Positions 8,750-16,976 of a stretch of 24,692 nt of DNA are shown here, in pieces; position 1 is the first letter of the stretch, and each line of letters opens with the position of its first letter. Under the pieces are notes generated by a model. That model did not search any database. It saw only the letters and a list, made by a program, of their open reading frames with translations, and had not been told where the DNA came from. The translations under genes were made by a program, and so were the position numbers. Source of the stretch: Clostridiales bacterium UBA8960 (GTDB taxonomy: Bacteria; Bacillota; Clostridia; Peptostreptococcales; Acidaminobacteraceae); NCBI GenBank assembly GCA_003482695.1, contig DMYC01000106.1, positions 1 through 24,692 of the forward strand, in the 5' to 3' direction.

Positions 8750-9697
8750 TCAATCCTTCCTCTTCGTAATCTGTTCAGAAATTTCAATGATTTTCTTTAA
8801 TCTGTGATTGACACCAGACTTGCCAATCATCGGTGTCATCAGTTCACCAAGTTCTTTTAGCGTAGCCTCAGGGTTTTCAAGCCTCAATTCTGCAATTTCC
8901 CGCAACCGATCATCCAAATAATCAAGACCAACGGATTCTATGATGTGTTCAATTGCACTAATGTGTTCAAAAGCAGCATCCGCCGTTTTTGTCAAATTGG
9001 CTGTCTCACAGTTCACAACGCGGTTGACGTTGTTCCTCATCTGTTTGATTATTCGTATATTCTCATACTCAAGCAAAGTTTGATGCGCACCAATAACATT
9101 TAAGAAATCAACGATTTTTTCGCTTTCTTTGATATAAACGATATAATTTTTCTTGCGAACGGTCACTTTTGAACCTAAATCGTACAGATCGTTTATGAAT
9201 CCCACCAACTGGGATGCGTAAAATTCATTGTGTGTAATCAGCTCGAGATGATAACTTTTTTCAGGTGCACTAAGTGAACCACCACCTAAAAAAATGCCTC
9301 TGATATAAGCCTTTTTACAACAGTTCTTTTTTAAAATGTCAAAAGGAAGATCGTCACTCAATAAATACGAATTGCTTTTCAATCTCAGAATACCCAAATC
9401 AGTCAGGAGATCGTTGGCATTTTCAATATACATTTCATACGAATGGTGTTTGTTGAGGACTTTATTCTCTTTCATTATAAGTTCGGTGTTCAGTTGATAC
9501 AGCTTTTTTAACAACACAAAAATCAGCCTTGCAACTGCAGGGTTTTCAGTGACGATTCTAAGATTCATCATGTTTTTTCCCCCGAATTCGAGTGCACCGC
9601 TGACTCTGATGATTCCTGATAATTCTGCGCGATTGCAACATCGCCCTTCTGTACGAATACGCGCAAGTTCATTTTTAGCTGTTGATGAGAATGACAT
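8750..9697 (-). CDS. whiA: DNA-binding protein WhiA
   Basis: WhiA is a conserved Gram-positive DNA-binding protein built from a LAGLIDADG homing-endonuclease-like fold and a C-terminal helix-turn-helix. It is linked to sporulation in Streptomyces and to cell division and chromosome segregation in Bacillus. The 315-residue length is normal. The N-terminus (SFSSTAKNELARI), the CCNRAELSGIIR segment, the FLGGGSLSAPEKSYHLE element and the C-terminal HTH stretch (RLENPEATLKELGELM, then KSGVNHRLKKI) are all typical. Its ATG overlaps the stop of the NUDIX gene in TAATG, with a GAAGGTGA site inside the end of that gene. It belongs to the rapZ-yvcK-whiA cluster. Confidence 0.96.
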   Translation of the reverse strand: MSFSSTAKNELARIRTEGRCCNRAELSGIIRVSGALEFGGKNMMNLRIVTENPAVARLIFVLLKKLYQLNTELIMKENKVLNKHHSYEMYIENANDLLTDLGILRLKSNSYLLSDDLPFDILKKNCCKKAYIRGIFLGGGSLSAPEKSYHLELITHNEFYASQLVGFINDLYDLGSKVTVRKKNYIVYIKESEKIVDFLNVIGAHQTLLEYENIRIIKQMRNNVNRVVNCETANLTKTADAAFEHISAIEHIIESVGLDYLDDRLREIAELRLENPEATLKELGELMTPMIGKSGVNHRLKKIIEISEQITKRKD

Positions 9698-10119
9698 TAT
9701 TCACCTTCAATGGACTTAATAATTTGGAGCGCTCTGAAAAGAATATCTCTTTCATCGTCGTATTTTGCAAGTTGCACCACGCTATCTTTGTGAATGAACT
9801 TTGCATTGATGAAGCCTTCTTCCCTTTGAGGATGCGTATTGGTACTGATCGCTCTCATGAGATACCAAAACACTTTTTTTTCAATCACATGATTGTTTGA
9901 CCAATAATTCTTAAACCGATATGCTGTCTCACCAATGGGTGTTATCACTTTCGCCTTTATACCAGCTTCTTCTCTAACTTCACGTACAGCTGTCACTTCG
10001 CTGGTTTCTCCTATTTCAATTTTCCCTTTGGGCAATACCCAGTCGCCGTTGATCTTCTGCAGCATTAAAATACTGTTGCCTAAGTAGACCACGCCTCCTG
10101 AGCTAAAAACTCTTTTCAT
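9697..10119 (-). CDS. NUDIX hydrolase
   Basis: This 140-residue cytoplasmic protein carries a full Nudix box, G32-x5-E-x7-REVREEAGI (ending at I54), which binds the metal used to hydrolyse nucleoside diphosphates linked to another moiety. The N-terminal SSGGVVYLGNSILMLQ and the GDWVLPKGKIEIGE strand-loop are typical of MutT-like enzymes; the substrate cannot be predicted. In Bacillus subtilis a NUDIX gene (yvcI) lies immediately before yvcJ/rapZ. Here a comparable gene sits between yvcK and whiA instead. The ATG at 10119 has AAGGTGA five bases upstream. The stop codon overlaps the whiA start by one base. The 48-nt gap to yvcK contains only an AT-rich stretch with no convincing promoter. Confidence 0.93.
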   Translation of the reverse strand: MKRVFSSGGVVYLGNSILMLQKINGDWVLPKGKIEIGETSEVTAVREVREEAGIKAKVITPIGETAYRFKNYWSNNHVIEKKVFWYLMRAISTNTHPQREEGFINAKFIHKDSVVQLAKYDDERDILFRALQIIKSIEGE

Positions 10120-10167
10120 AAATTCACCTTAAAAATGTGCCGTATATTATAGTATACCATATCTACA

Positions 10168-11151
10168 CTATTCTTTGCTATTGTCATAAACTTTTACGAT
10201 TTGGGACAACAGTTGTTGGCTAATCGCAGATGCATCGTGTCTGACATAGCCTTTCTTCTCTTCGACAAAATCACCTCTGATGACTTTGATTTTCATTGCA
10301 TTTATTTTCACTTCGTCTGCTTCGTCCAAAAAAACCGGATAAGCGGACTCACGTTCATATCGCTTCGCAACGAGTGGGTCAATATACCCTGAATTTACGA
10401 CCAGAAAATCCAAACGCTCAAGCTCGGTGTGCTTAAAAAGTGCCTCTAAGTGATTGAGCGCTGAAAACCCATCTGTTTCTCCTGGTTGCGTCATAATGTT
10501 CGAAATATAAAAAACGGGTGCTTCTGAACGATTGATTGCTCGGACAACATCATGGACCAACAAATTGGGAATGACACTTGTAAAAAGGCTTCCTGGCCCT
10601 AAAATAATCATGTCCGCATTTTTGATGCGCTGTGCAACGACATCATATGTGCGCGCATCTTTGGGTTCAATCCATATGCGATCGATGGCAATACCCCTTT
10701 TTACTGCTTCAAGGGGAATATTCGATTCGCCGACCACGATGGCGCCATCTTCGAGTTGAGCATATAAGACGATATCTTCTTCGGAAACTGGAAACACTTC
10801 ACCTGTAATCGCGAAAATATCCGATATTTTTTTAATCGCTTCCTCGAAACTGTCTGAAATCCCCACCATCGCCGCGATCATGAGATTGCCAAAATTTTGT
10901 CCTTTAAGCCTGCCTTCCACAAAACGATATTGAAACAAGTCTTGAAGAATCGGTTCCTTATTGGCCAGTGCCAATATGCAGTTTCTCACATCACCCGGAG
11001 GCAACATGCCAAGGTCTTCTCTCAAGACACCAGATCCACCACCATCATCCGCCACTGTTACAACAGCTGTAATATTGTTTGATATCTCTTTGAGGCCTCT
11101 TAATAAAATTGATAAACCTGTTCCGCCACCTAGCGCTACGATATTCGCCAT
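10168..11151 (-). CDS. yvcK: Gluconeogenesis factor YvcK (CofD-like)
   Basis: YvcK/MgfK is a UDP-sugar-binding protein of the CofD-like family, needed for normal shape and growth on gluconeogenic carbon sources in Bacillus and linked to peptidoglycan precursor supply. The 327-residue protein has the N-terminal GGGTGLS nucleotide-binding loop (8-14), VADDGGGSG, and the MLPPGDVRNCILAL segment characteristic of the family, then the ILGPGSLFTSVIPNLLV block. Its ATG follows the rapZ stop directly (TAAATG), with an AAAGGA element ten bases upstream, so translation is coupled to rapZ. Position between rapZ and NUDIX-whiA fits the conserved Gram-positive cluster. Confidence 0.96.
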   Translation of the reverse strand: MANIVALGGGTGLSILLRGLKEISNNITAVVTVADDGGGSGVLREDLGMLPPGDVRNCILALANKEPILQDLFQYRFVEGRLKGQNFGNLMIAAMVGISDSFEEAIKKISDIFAITGEVFPVSEEDIVLYAQLEDGAIVVGESNIPLEAVKRGIAIDRIWIEPKDARTYDVVAQRIKNADMIILGPGSLFTSVIPNLLVHDVVRAINRSEAPVFYISNIMTQPGETDGFSALNHLEALFKHTELERLDFLVVNSGYIDPLVAKRYERESAYPVFLDEADEVKINAMKIKVIRGDFVEEKKGYVRHDASAISQQLLSQIVKVYDNSKE

Positions 11152-12015
11152 TTAAAACCCATCCTTTTTTGTATCTCTGTGTACGGCTTGTGCTGCAAAT
11201 CCTTTCTCTCTGTAATGTTCTGAAAGCGCATTTGCAAAAGTCACCGATCGATGTTGCCCACCGGTGCACCCAATGGAAATAACCAGTTGAGACCGTCCAT
11301 CTTTAATCATTTGAGGAATGACAAAATCCAGAAATAGCACAATTTGATTCAAGAGCTCACGACTCTCAGAAAACCCCATAACATAACTGCTCACTTCGAT
11401 ATTGTTACCGGTTAGCGGTCTTAATTCTTCAAGGTAATGTGGATTCGGCAAGAATCTGATGTCAAAGACATAGTCTGAATCCAGTGGCAAACCCCTTTTA
11501 AAACCGAATGAAACAAACGCTATATTGAGTTCGTTTTCACTTTCATGCATTTCAAGCGCTTTTGATATAGCCAACTTCAACTGTGCTTGAGTTGTGGTAT
11601 TCGTATTGATCACATAATTTGCTTGAGATTTTAAAGAAGACAGCAGTTTTTTTTCAAGCTGAATGGCATCTTCTATGCGGCCGCTCGGGTCAAGTGGATG
11701 CGTTCGACGCGTTTCTTTGAACCGCTTCAAAATAATATCATCGTCAGCTTCCAAATACAAGATTCGGTAGGAAAACCCCTTTTGATTTAGCAGGCGCATG
11801 TTGTCTTCCAAATCTTTAAAAAATTTACCGCCTCTAATGTCAATCACTAAAGCGACGTTATTGATGTTCTCAGAATTTTGCTCAAGGAGCTCAATAAAAT
11901 TCGGAATCAATGAAGGCGGCAAATTATCCACACAATAAAATCCAAAATCCTCAAACACTTTCTTTGCCTGACTTTTTCCAGCACCTGATTGACCGGATAT
12001 GATGATAAAATTCAC
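11152..12015 (-). CDS. rapZ: RNase adapter / nucleotide-binding protein RapZ (YvcJ)
   Basis: RapZ proteins are P-loop ATP/GTP-binding proteins. In enterobacteria RapZ delivers the small RNA GlmZ to RNase E to tune glucosamine-6-phosphate synthesis; in Bacillus YvcJ affects competence, and no RNA target is established there. The 287-residue protein shows Walker A GQSGAGKS (8-15), the FYCVDNLPPSLI segment, and the C-terminal CTGGQHRSV motif with HRD near the end. The start is GTG at 12015, with AAGGGAG seven bases upstream. It overlaps the PHP gene stop by four bases (GTGA), a sign of translational coupling. Sequence identity to the family is evident; the role in this organism is inferred. Confidence 0.96.
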   Translation of the reverse strand: MNFIIISGQSGAGKSQAKKVFEDFGFYCVDNLPPSLIPNFIELLEQNSENINNVALVIDIRGGKFFKDLEDNMRLLNQKGFSYRILYLEADDDIILKRFKETRRTHPLDPSGRIEDAIQLEKKLLSSLKSQANYVINTNTTTQAQLKLAISKALEMHESENELNIAFVSFGFKRGLPLDSDYVFDIRFLPNPHYLEELRPLTGNNIEVSSYVMGFSESRELLNQIVLFLDFVIPQMIKDGRSQLVISIGCTGGQHRSVTFANALSEHYREKGFAAQAVHRDTKKDGF

Positions 12016-12752
12016 TTGATTTCTCCCTTAGGCTCGACATTGTATATCATGGAACCATCCACACCAGCAATATAAGCACGATCTAACGCACCCGAAACAT
12101 TTCCGACATTTTCGATATTATGTGCATCACTACATACGGCAAATTTTACAGGATATCGCATGGCAATCTTGATTTCCTCCACAGTCAAATGACCGTGCGA
12201 GTTGTTGATTTCCAGTAAAGTGCCTACTTCTGCTGCCACTTTAGCGACTTCGTCAACATCTATAGGGCCTTTGGCACCAGGATGCGTCAACATATTGATC
12301 TTGTTTTTACGCATCGCATTGACCATAGATTTCGTGTTGTTTGCCTTTGCCAATTTATAGTATTTTTTTGAAAACTTGCTGAGCAAGTTGATTAAATGCA
12401 GGTCAAAGTCTTTGGATAAATTGCTGCCAAAATGATACCCCGCATTGACCCAATCGATGATTTCCCACATCTCACTGTCTATATCTATTTCACCATCTGT
12501 TCCAAGCAAATTCGCCTCTAATCCGAGAAGGATATTTATTTGAGGGTACTTTTCATTCAATTGATCAATTTTCGACCTAAGTTTGACGTATTCTGATTTC
12601 TTCACGCCAAAGCCACTGTGTGCTGGCCCATGATCAGTAATGGCAATTTCCTTTAGTCCTATTGAAATCGCTTTTAAAACGATGGATTCCAGATCATTTT
12701 TACTGTCTCCACTTAACTTGGTATGCATGTGATAATCTGCAACAACGACCAT
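12012..12752 (-). CDS. PHP-domain phosphoesterase (histidinol-phosphatase/YcdX-like)
   Basis: The 246-residue protein is a single PHP domain. Metal-binding motifs are H8 and H10 in DYHMHTKLSGD, ITDHG, LGLEAN, NAGYHFG, LTHPG and CSDAH. The fold includes histidinol phosphatases, YcdX-type phosphatases and nucleic-acid phosphoesterases; there is no his operon here, so the substrate is open. A PHP gene just upstream of rapZ is a recurrent clostridial arrangement. The ATG at 12752 follows AGGAGG with eight bases of spacing. It is the first gene after the murB terminator and has a plausible promoter of its own, so it probably leads the rapZ-yvcK-whiA transcript. Confidence 0.9.
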   Translation of the reverse strand: MVVVADYHMHTKLSGDSKNDLESIVLKAISIGLKEIAITDHGPAHSGFGVKKSEYVKLRSKIDQLNEKYPQINILLGLEANLLGTDGEIDIDSEMWEIIDWVNAGYHFGSNLSKDFDLHLINLLSKFSKKYYKLAKANNTKSMVNAMRKNKINMLTHPGAKGPIDVDEVAKVAAEVGTLLEINNSHGHLTVEEIKIAMRYPVKFAVCSDAHNIENVGNVSGALDRAYIAGVDGSMIYNVEPKGEIK

Positions 12753-12781
12753 AATATCGCCTCCTTCAAGACCTCTATTTA

Positions 12782-12787
12782 ATTATA
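12782..12787 (-). promoter_or_regulatory. Extended -10 promoter for the PHP-rapZ-yvcK-whiA run
   Basis: On the minus strand the sequence TGGTATAAT gives a perfect -10 hexamer with an extended TGn element. It lies 29 nt upstream of the PHP gene start and downstream of the murB terminator. The -35 region is only an A/T tract, as is common for extended -10 promoters. Start site not determined. Confidence 0.6.
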
Positions 12788-12828
12788 CCACTAAATGGCG
12801 TTTTTAATTTTTTTTGTACTTTTAAATG

Positions 12829-12864
12829 CGAATAAAAAGGGGCTTGCCTTTTACAGACAGCCCC
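12829..12864 (-). terminator. Terminator after murB
   Basis: On the minus strand GGGGCT (from 12864) pairs with AGCCCC (to 12839), and the hairpin is followed by TTTTTATT. It lies 7 nt past the murB stop and separates the pan-murB transcript from the PHP-rapZ transcript. Confidence 0.8.
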
Positions 12865-12871
12865 CGCTATT

Positions 12872-13774
12872 TCACTCTTTTCCGAAGATTCGAACTTCTC
12901 TCTCGAGCTCGACTCCAAATGTATCCATTACGACCTTTTGTACGACCGATATCAAGTCCATCACTTGCTTACAAGTGGCATTTCCGACATTCACGATGAA
13001 GCCGCAATGTTTCTCCGACACTTGAGCATCACCATGTCTCAGTCCTCTAAGCCCCGCACCTTCTATGAGCTCGCCAGCATAGTGCCCTGGAGGACGCTTA
13101 AAAGTGCTGCCAGCACTCGGCAATTCTAAAGGTTGCCGTGAAACGCGCTTTTTAGTAAGCTCATTCGTTATTTCTTTAATGATTTCGAAGTTGCCATGCT
13201 CAAAACGCATAGCGACTCTAAGCACAATCCAGCCATGCTCTCTGACAAGACTCGTTCTATAGTCAAATGCCATGGATTCACCATCTATTTTAAGTATGGT
13301 TCCCTCTGTGGTCAAGACCTCAACCCAACTGACTACATCTTTCATCTCGCCGCCATATGCTCCTGCGTTCATGAAAACTGCACCACCTAAAGTACCAGGT
13401 ATGCCAGATGCGAATTCAAAACCCTGTAAGGATTCTCTCATCACGATTTTTGACAGTTTGGACAACAAAATTCCAGCTTCAGCGATAACCTCTGTACCAT
13501 AAATCTCAACATTTCCAAAAGACTCTGATATTTTGATGACAAGCGCATCAATACCGTCATCGTCTACGAGAATGTTTGAACCATTACCCATTACGAAATA
13601 GGGTTCGTTATAACGCTTACATAACTCGATTGTTTTGGCGATTTGCTCGATTGTTTCTGGGATCACCAATATTTTAGCTTCACCACCGATTTTAAATGAG
13701 GTGTGTCTAGACATGGCTTCCCTGACCAGCACCTGATTTTGAGCATATATTTCACTTAGCGCGTTCAATATCAT
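12872..13774 (-). CDS. murB: UDP-N-acetylenolpyruvoylglucosamine reductase
   Basis: MurB (EC 1.3.1.98) is the FAD-dependent enzyme that reduces UDP-GlcNAc-enolpyruvate to UDP-MurNAc in peptidoglycan synthesis. The 300-residue protein shows the FAD-binding GNGSNILV and the GIPGTLGGAVFMNAGAYGGE block. It also shows the catalytic-serine region SAGSTFKRP and the C-terminal HCGFIVNVGNAT segment, consistent with a type II (Bacillota) MurB. I start it at ATG 13774, with GGAG about eight bases upstream, rather than at the in-frame TTG at 13786, which overlaps that site. It follows panD by 50 nt with no terminator between, so it appears to ride on the pantothenate transcript. A strong terminator follows it. 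Confidence 0.96.
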   Translation of the reverse strand: MILNALSEIYAQNQVLVREAMSRHTSFKIGGEAKILVIPETIEQIAKTIELCKRYNEPYFVMGNGSNILVDDDGIDALVIKISESFGNVEIYGTEVIAEAGILLSKLSKIVMRESLQGFEFASGIPGTLGGAVFMNAGAYGGEMKDVVSWVEVLTTEGTILKIDGESMAFDYRTSLVREHGWIVLRVAMRFEHGNFEIIKEITNELTKKRVSRQPLELPSAGSTFKRPPGHYAGELIEGAGLRGLRHGDAQVSEKHCGFIVNVGNATCKQVMDLISVVQKVVMDTFGVELEREVRIFGKE

Positions 13775-13824
13775 TTTTATCTCCAAAACAACTTAATATT
13801 TGACCTTTAATATTTTAACACAAA

Positions 13825-14208
13825 CTACTTGATCTCGCCATGTTTTTCTTCATAACTCGTTTCAACGATTCTGTTTTGATCATCCAATATGACAACACTC
13901 GGTTTAAACGACCTTGCTTCTTCAGCGTCGATTAAGCAATATGCCATAATAATGACGACATCACCAGGTTGAACCAATCGTGCAGCCGCACCGTTTAAAC
14001 AGACGACACCGCTTCCTCTTTCACCGGGAATTGTATAGGTTTCCAATCTTGCACCGTTATTGTTGTTTACGATTTGCACTTTCTCACCAGGTAATATCGA
14101 TGCAGCGTCTAGCAGATCTTCATCGATGGTGATGCTGCCAACATAGTTGAGATTCGCCTCCGTCACGACCGCCCTGTGAATTTTACTTTTAAACATTGTC
14201 AACAACAT
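13825..14208 (-). CDS. panD: Aspartate 1-decarboxylase (proenzyme)
   Basis: PanD (EC 4.1.1.11) makes beta-alanine from L-aspartate for pantothenate synthesis. It is a pyruvoyl enzyme made as an inactive chain that cleaves itself between Gly24 and Ser25. The 127-residue sequence keeps this site in NYVGSITID, with S25 at the standard position. It also has the [15 protein letters not shown]-terminus and the [17 protein letters not shown] and GDVVIIMAY segments. The length is normal. An AGGAGGG site lies upstream of ATG 14208. It follows panC after 19 nt and completes the beta-alanine branch next to panB and panC. Confidence 0.97.
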   Translation of the reverse strand: MLLTMFKSKIHRAVVTEANLNYVGSITIDEDLLDAASILPGEKVQIVNNNNGARLETYTIPGERGSGVVCLNGAAARLVQPGDVVIIMAYCLIDAEEARSFKPSVVILDDQNRIVETSYEEKHGEIK

Positions 14209-14227
14209 GTTTCCCTCCTATAAATGA

Positions 14228-15076
14228 TCAGCTACGCTGTCTAAAATTATCAATCAATCGTGTTTTACCAATTTTTACAGCTAAAGCCACTAAGAAATCA
14301 TCGTTGAGTGTTTCTATTGGCGCAAGCGTACTTGAATCCACAATCGATACATAATCAATCGTCGAGACTGGGCTTTGATTGATTTTTTCGGTCATCATTT
14401 CTATCAAGACAGATGTAGAGCGTTCGCCTTGATCGATTTTTTCTTTTGCGAGGTTGAGCGCTTGACTTAATACTAGTGCTTCTTTTCGCTCAACTTCATT
14501 TAAATAGGTGTTTCTTGAGCTCATCGCTAGGCCATCTGCCTCTCGAACGATTGGACATGGTACAATTTCCAAATTAAAATTCATGTCTCTTACCATTTTC
14601 TCAATTACAGCAACCTGTTGAGCGTCCTTTTGGCCGAAAAAAGCCACATCCGGCGCAACGATATTGAACAGCTTGGCAACAACTGATGTCACGCCTTTAA
14701 AGTGCGTTGGTCTTGAAGCCCCACAAAGTTGTGCGGTTATGTCGCCTTCGCAATCAACATAAGTTGAATATCCGGCGGGATACATCTCTTCAACGCTTGG
14801 CGCGAAGATTAAATCGACGCCTACAGATTCACACATTTTTTGATCGCGATTAAGGTCTCTCGGATAGGACGCCAAGTCTTCATTTGGACCAAACTGAGTC
14901 GGGTTGACAAAAATACTCACAACGACAAAATCCGTTCTTTCCTTTGCGGCTTCCATAAGCGATAAATGACCAACATGTAAAAAACCCATCGTCGGTACAA
15001 AGCCAATCGTCTTTCCAAGCGCTCTTTGCGCTTTTATTGCCGCTCTTGCTTCGGCAACTGTATTTACGGTTTTCAT
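14228..15076 (-). CDS. panC: Pantothenate synthetase (pantoate--beta-alanine ligase)
   Basis: PanC (EC 6.3.2.1) joins pantoate and beta-alanine with ATP through a pantoyl-adenylate intermediate. The 282-residue protein has the nucleotidyltransferase HIGH-type signature in PTMGFLHVGHLSL (about 28-40), NPTQFGPNED and YPRDL. It also has HFKGVTSVVAKLFN, FGQKDAQQ and the KMSKS-like MSSRN. All known substrate-binding blocks appear intact. The ATG at 15076 has GAGGAG seven bases upstream. It follows panB after 11 nt and precedes panD after 19 nt, in a compact pan operon. Confidence 0.97.
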   Translation of the reverse strand: MKTVNTVAEARAAIKAQRALGKTIGFVPTMGFLHVGHLSLMEAAKERTDFVVVSIFVNPTQFGPNEDLASYPRDLNRDQKMCESVGVDLIFAPSVEEMYPAGYSTYVDCEGDITAQLCGASRPTHFKGVTSVVAKLFNIVAPDVAFFGQKDAQQVAVIEKMVRDMNFNLEIVPCPIVREADGLAMSSRNTYLNEVERKEALVLSQALNLAKEKIDQGERSTSVLIEMMTEKINQSPVSTIDYVSIVDSSTLAPIETLNDDFLVALAVKIGKTRLIDNFRQRS

Positions 15077-15087
15077 ATCAAAACTCC

Positions 15088-15918
15088 TCAGTATAGTTTT
15101 TTTATTATCTCATCATCCATTTTAAATGTGTGTTTTAATTCTGGAAACGCGCCTGATTTAACCTCTTCGCAATATGATTTAGCGGCGCTGCTTATATCCA
15201 TTTTCAGATTGGCATATTGCTTCACAAATTTCGGTGTCATTTCAGTATACATGCCAAGCATGTCTTGTATGACAAGGACCTGACCGTCGCAACCGACACC
15301 AGCACCTATACCAATCGTTGGAATTTGAATTTGTTCTGAAATAAGTCTTGCCAATTTTTCAGGGACACATTCTAAAACGATTGAGAAGCACCCGATTTCT
15401 TCAAGCATTTTTGCTTCCTCTATCAACTTTTTGGCTTGAGCTTCCGATTTTCCTTGGACTTTAAAGCCGCCAAACAGGTTCACAGATTGAGGCGTTAATC
15501 CGATATGTCCCATCACGGGTATTTGTGCTGCCAATATTGCTTCGATTTTCGTCCTAACTGCGAATCCACCTTCAAGCTTTACCGCGTGCGCACCAGCTTC
15601 TTTTACTAACCTTCCGGCATTTCTTACCGCTTCCTCATCGCTGATGTGATAAGATAAAAAAGGCATATCTGCGACGACCAGTGCATTTTTAACACCTCTT
15701 TTAACCGCTTTCGTGTGATGAATCATATCTTCCATCGTGACGGACAATGTATCTTCATACCCAAGTATGGTCATACCCAAAGAATCACCAACAAGAAGAC
15801 ACTCGACGCCTGCATCGTCAAGTAGCTTGGCCATCGAAAAATCATAAGCTGTCAAAACTGTAATTTTATCATTGGACCGTTTTTTTTCCATGAATGTTGC
15901 CGTCGTGATTTTGCTCAT
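15088..15918 (-). CDS. panB: 3-methyl-2-oxobutanoate hydroxymethyltransferase
   Basis: PanB (EC 2.1.2.11) transfers a hydroxymethyl group from 5,10-methylene-tetrahydrofolate to alpha-ketoisovalerate, giving ketopantoate. The 276-residue protein shows [16 protein letters not shown], the LLVGDSLGM loop that binds metal and substrate, [24 protein letters not shown] and [16 protein letters not shown] chose ATG 15918 because AGGAGG lies about eight bases upstream. An earlier in-frame ATG at 15924 is one base from that site and unlikely. The chosen start overlaps the stop of the PanG-like gene by four bases (ATGA), so translation is coupled. Confidence 0.97.
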   Translation of the reverse strand: MSKITTATFMEKKRSNDKITVLTAYDFSMAKLLDDAGVECLLVGDSLGMTILGYEDTLSVTMEDMIHHTKAVKRGVKNALVVADMPFLSYHISDEEAVRNAGRLVKEAGAHAVKLEGGFAVRTKIEAILAAQIPVMGHIGLTPQSVNLFGGFKVQGKSEAQAKKLIEEAKMLEEIGCFSIVLECVPEKLARLISEQIQIPTIGIGAGVGCDGQVLVIQDMLGMYTEMTPKFVKQYANLKMDISSAAKSYCEEVKSGAFPELKHTFKMDDEIIKKLY

Positions 15919-16748
15919 TTCCATTCCTCCTCAAACAGCGATTGGATAGCCAAATTTGTGGACACATCCAAATCAACCAATGTTAATGTATATTTTCCAA
16001 GTGATTTATATAGTTCACGGGACTCTGCATCCAAACACGACAAATGCATCTTGATTGTTTCAATATCACCTCTTGCAATTGGTCCTGTAAGAGCCTGCTT
16101 TGGCCCTAATTTTTTTATGTTCGTCAATGTATCTTCAATAAGTGGCCACATCGCTTCAAGTGCAAAACGCCGCTCCAAACCGACATCATCCAATTGGTGT
16201 AAACCAAAGTCGATGATGGATACCATGTAGTTGGACAGTATTGCAGCTGCTGCGTGATACTTCACTTTCTTGTCGGATTGAATCTCAAAAGTTTTAAGAC
16301 CAATGTCAGTTGTCCATTTTAGAATAAACGCATCCGCATTTTCCAGACTGAAATATATGTTCTGAAAGTGCGCACTGGATGTCTCGATTTTTGGAAACGC
16401 TTTTAATGGGTGAAGTGTGAAAACACGTTCACTGAGCAATTTTAATGACTCGCTGTTATGAACACCGCTCATATGGAAGAAAAACTTTGTCTTCAAATCT
16501 AACCCCAAATTTATTAGCGAATCAACCACAACATTTATTTGATCGTCATTGACTGTGATGCCCACCATATCGGATTGTTCCACAAGTGCGCCGATGGTTT
16601 CAAAAGCTTTACAGTTTAGTGCGCTGGCTATGGCACTGGACGATTCCATACGCCTACTATAAAATCCAGAAATATCAACGCCTTGATGCTTTAAGTACCA
16701 AGCAAAAGATTGGCCTACTTTCCCTGCACCTATAAACCCCACTCTCAC
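15915..16748 (-). CDS. panG: Rossmann-fold/DUF2520 protein, probable PanG-type ketopantoate reductase
   Basis: The 277-residue protein begins with the NAD(P)-binding motif GAGKVGQ (7-13) of a Rossmann domain. It has a middle FTLHPLKAF segment and a C-terminal helical domain with [15 protein letters not shown], the DUF2520 pattern related to 6-phosphogluconate-type dehydrogenases. PanG, described in Francisella with homologues in Clostridioides and Enterococcus, is a ketopantoate reductase unrelated to PanE; to my recollection it belongs to this family. Position directly before panB, with no panE in the window, supports reduction of ketopantoate to pantoate as its job. I start it at GTG 16748, with AAAGGTGG correctly spaced; the GTG at 16757 is too close to that site. 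Family confidence is high, function moderate. Confidence 0.8.
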   Translation of the reverse strand: MRVGFIGAGKVGQSFAWYLKHQGVDISGFYSRRMESSSAIASALNCKAFETIGALVEQSDMVGITVNDDQINVVVDSLINLGLDLKTKFFFHMSGVHNSESLKLLSERVFTLHPLKAFPKIETSSAHFQNIYFSLENADAFILKWTTDIGLKTFEIQSDKKVKYHAAAAILSNYMVSIIDFGLHQLDDVGLERRFALEAMWPLIEDTLTNIKKLGPKQALTGPIARGDIETIKMHLSCLDAESRELYKSLGKYTLTLVDLDVSTNLAIQSLFEEEWK

Positions 16749-16761
16749 ATTTGCCACCTTT

Positions 16762-16787
16762 CAAAAAAACACAAAAGCCCCTTTTGT
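16762..16787 (-). terminator. Conditional terminator in the pan leader
   Basis: On the minus strand ACAAAAG-GGG-CTTTTGT is followed by G and seven T. It ends immediately before the AAAGGTGG ribosome-binding site of the PanG-like gene, so a formed hairpin would stop transcription of the whole pan-murB operon. No gene ends just upstream, so it is a regulatory rather than a gene-end terminator. Confidence 0.75.
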
Positions 16788-16930
16788 ACAAGACAAAAAG
16801 AGCTACATCTACTGTATACTTATCTTTCAGTCTCGGGCAAAAGCTCAGAGCCGTTCGTTTTTTATTTTAAGTTCCGTTAAACATATTTTGTATAGTCCTT
16901 GCGGTACTATCAGCTATATTCTAACATATT
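16762..16930 (-). promoter_or_regulatory. Structured leader / attenuator of the pan operon
   Basis: About 170 nt of untranslated leader precede the PanG-like gene. At its 5' end lies a hairpin (16892-16910) with a GCAA tetraloop and a bulged A in the stem. At its 3' end two hairpins compete. CTTTTTGT and ACAAAAG (16781-16800) can pair as an antiterminator, while the same ACAAAAG (16781-16787) can pair with CTTTTGT (16771-16777) to form the terminator. The middle holds conserved-looking unpaired segments (GGCTCTGAG, GCCCGAGACTGAAAGA). This is the layout of a riboswitch or protein-controlled attenuator. The published pan RNA motif, found before pantothenate genes, is one candidate, but I cannot confirm a match by eye. 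Confidence 0.65.
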
Positions 16931-16942
16931 AATATTCATAAT

Positions 16943-16972
16943 TATATAAATTTTGTATGTCTTTTCTGTAAA
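16943..16972 (-). promoter_or_regulatory. Candidate promoter of the pan operon
   Basis: On the minus strand TTTACA (16967-16972) and TATATA (16943-16948) are separated by 18 nt, in an AT-rich segment between the zinc-ribbon terminator and the structured leader. A TATAAT overlapping the same region is an alternative -10 with poorer spacing. Confidence 0.45.
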
Positions 16973-16976
16973 TGAA

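Noticed and set aside
10120..10167. TATAAT-like sequences upstream of the NUDIX gene as a promoter
   Set aside because: No acceptable -35 element lies at the right distance, and the short palindromic AT run can arise by chance.
16800..16870. Resemblance of the pan leader (CTGAG, GACTGAAAGATAAGTATAC) to part of the TPP riboswitch
   Set aside because: The 5' GGGGTGC-type segment and the GAACCTGATC-type core are not present, and the operon is for pantothenate, so I do not call it TPP.
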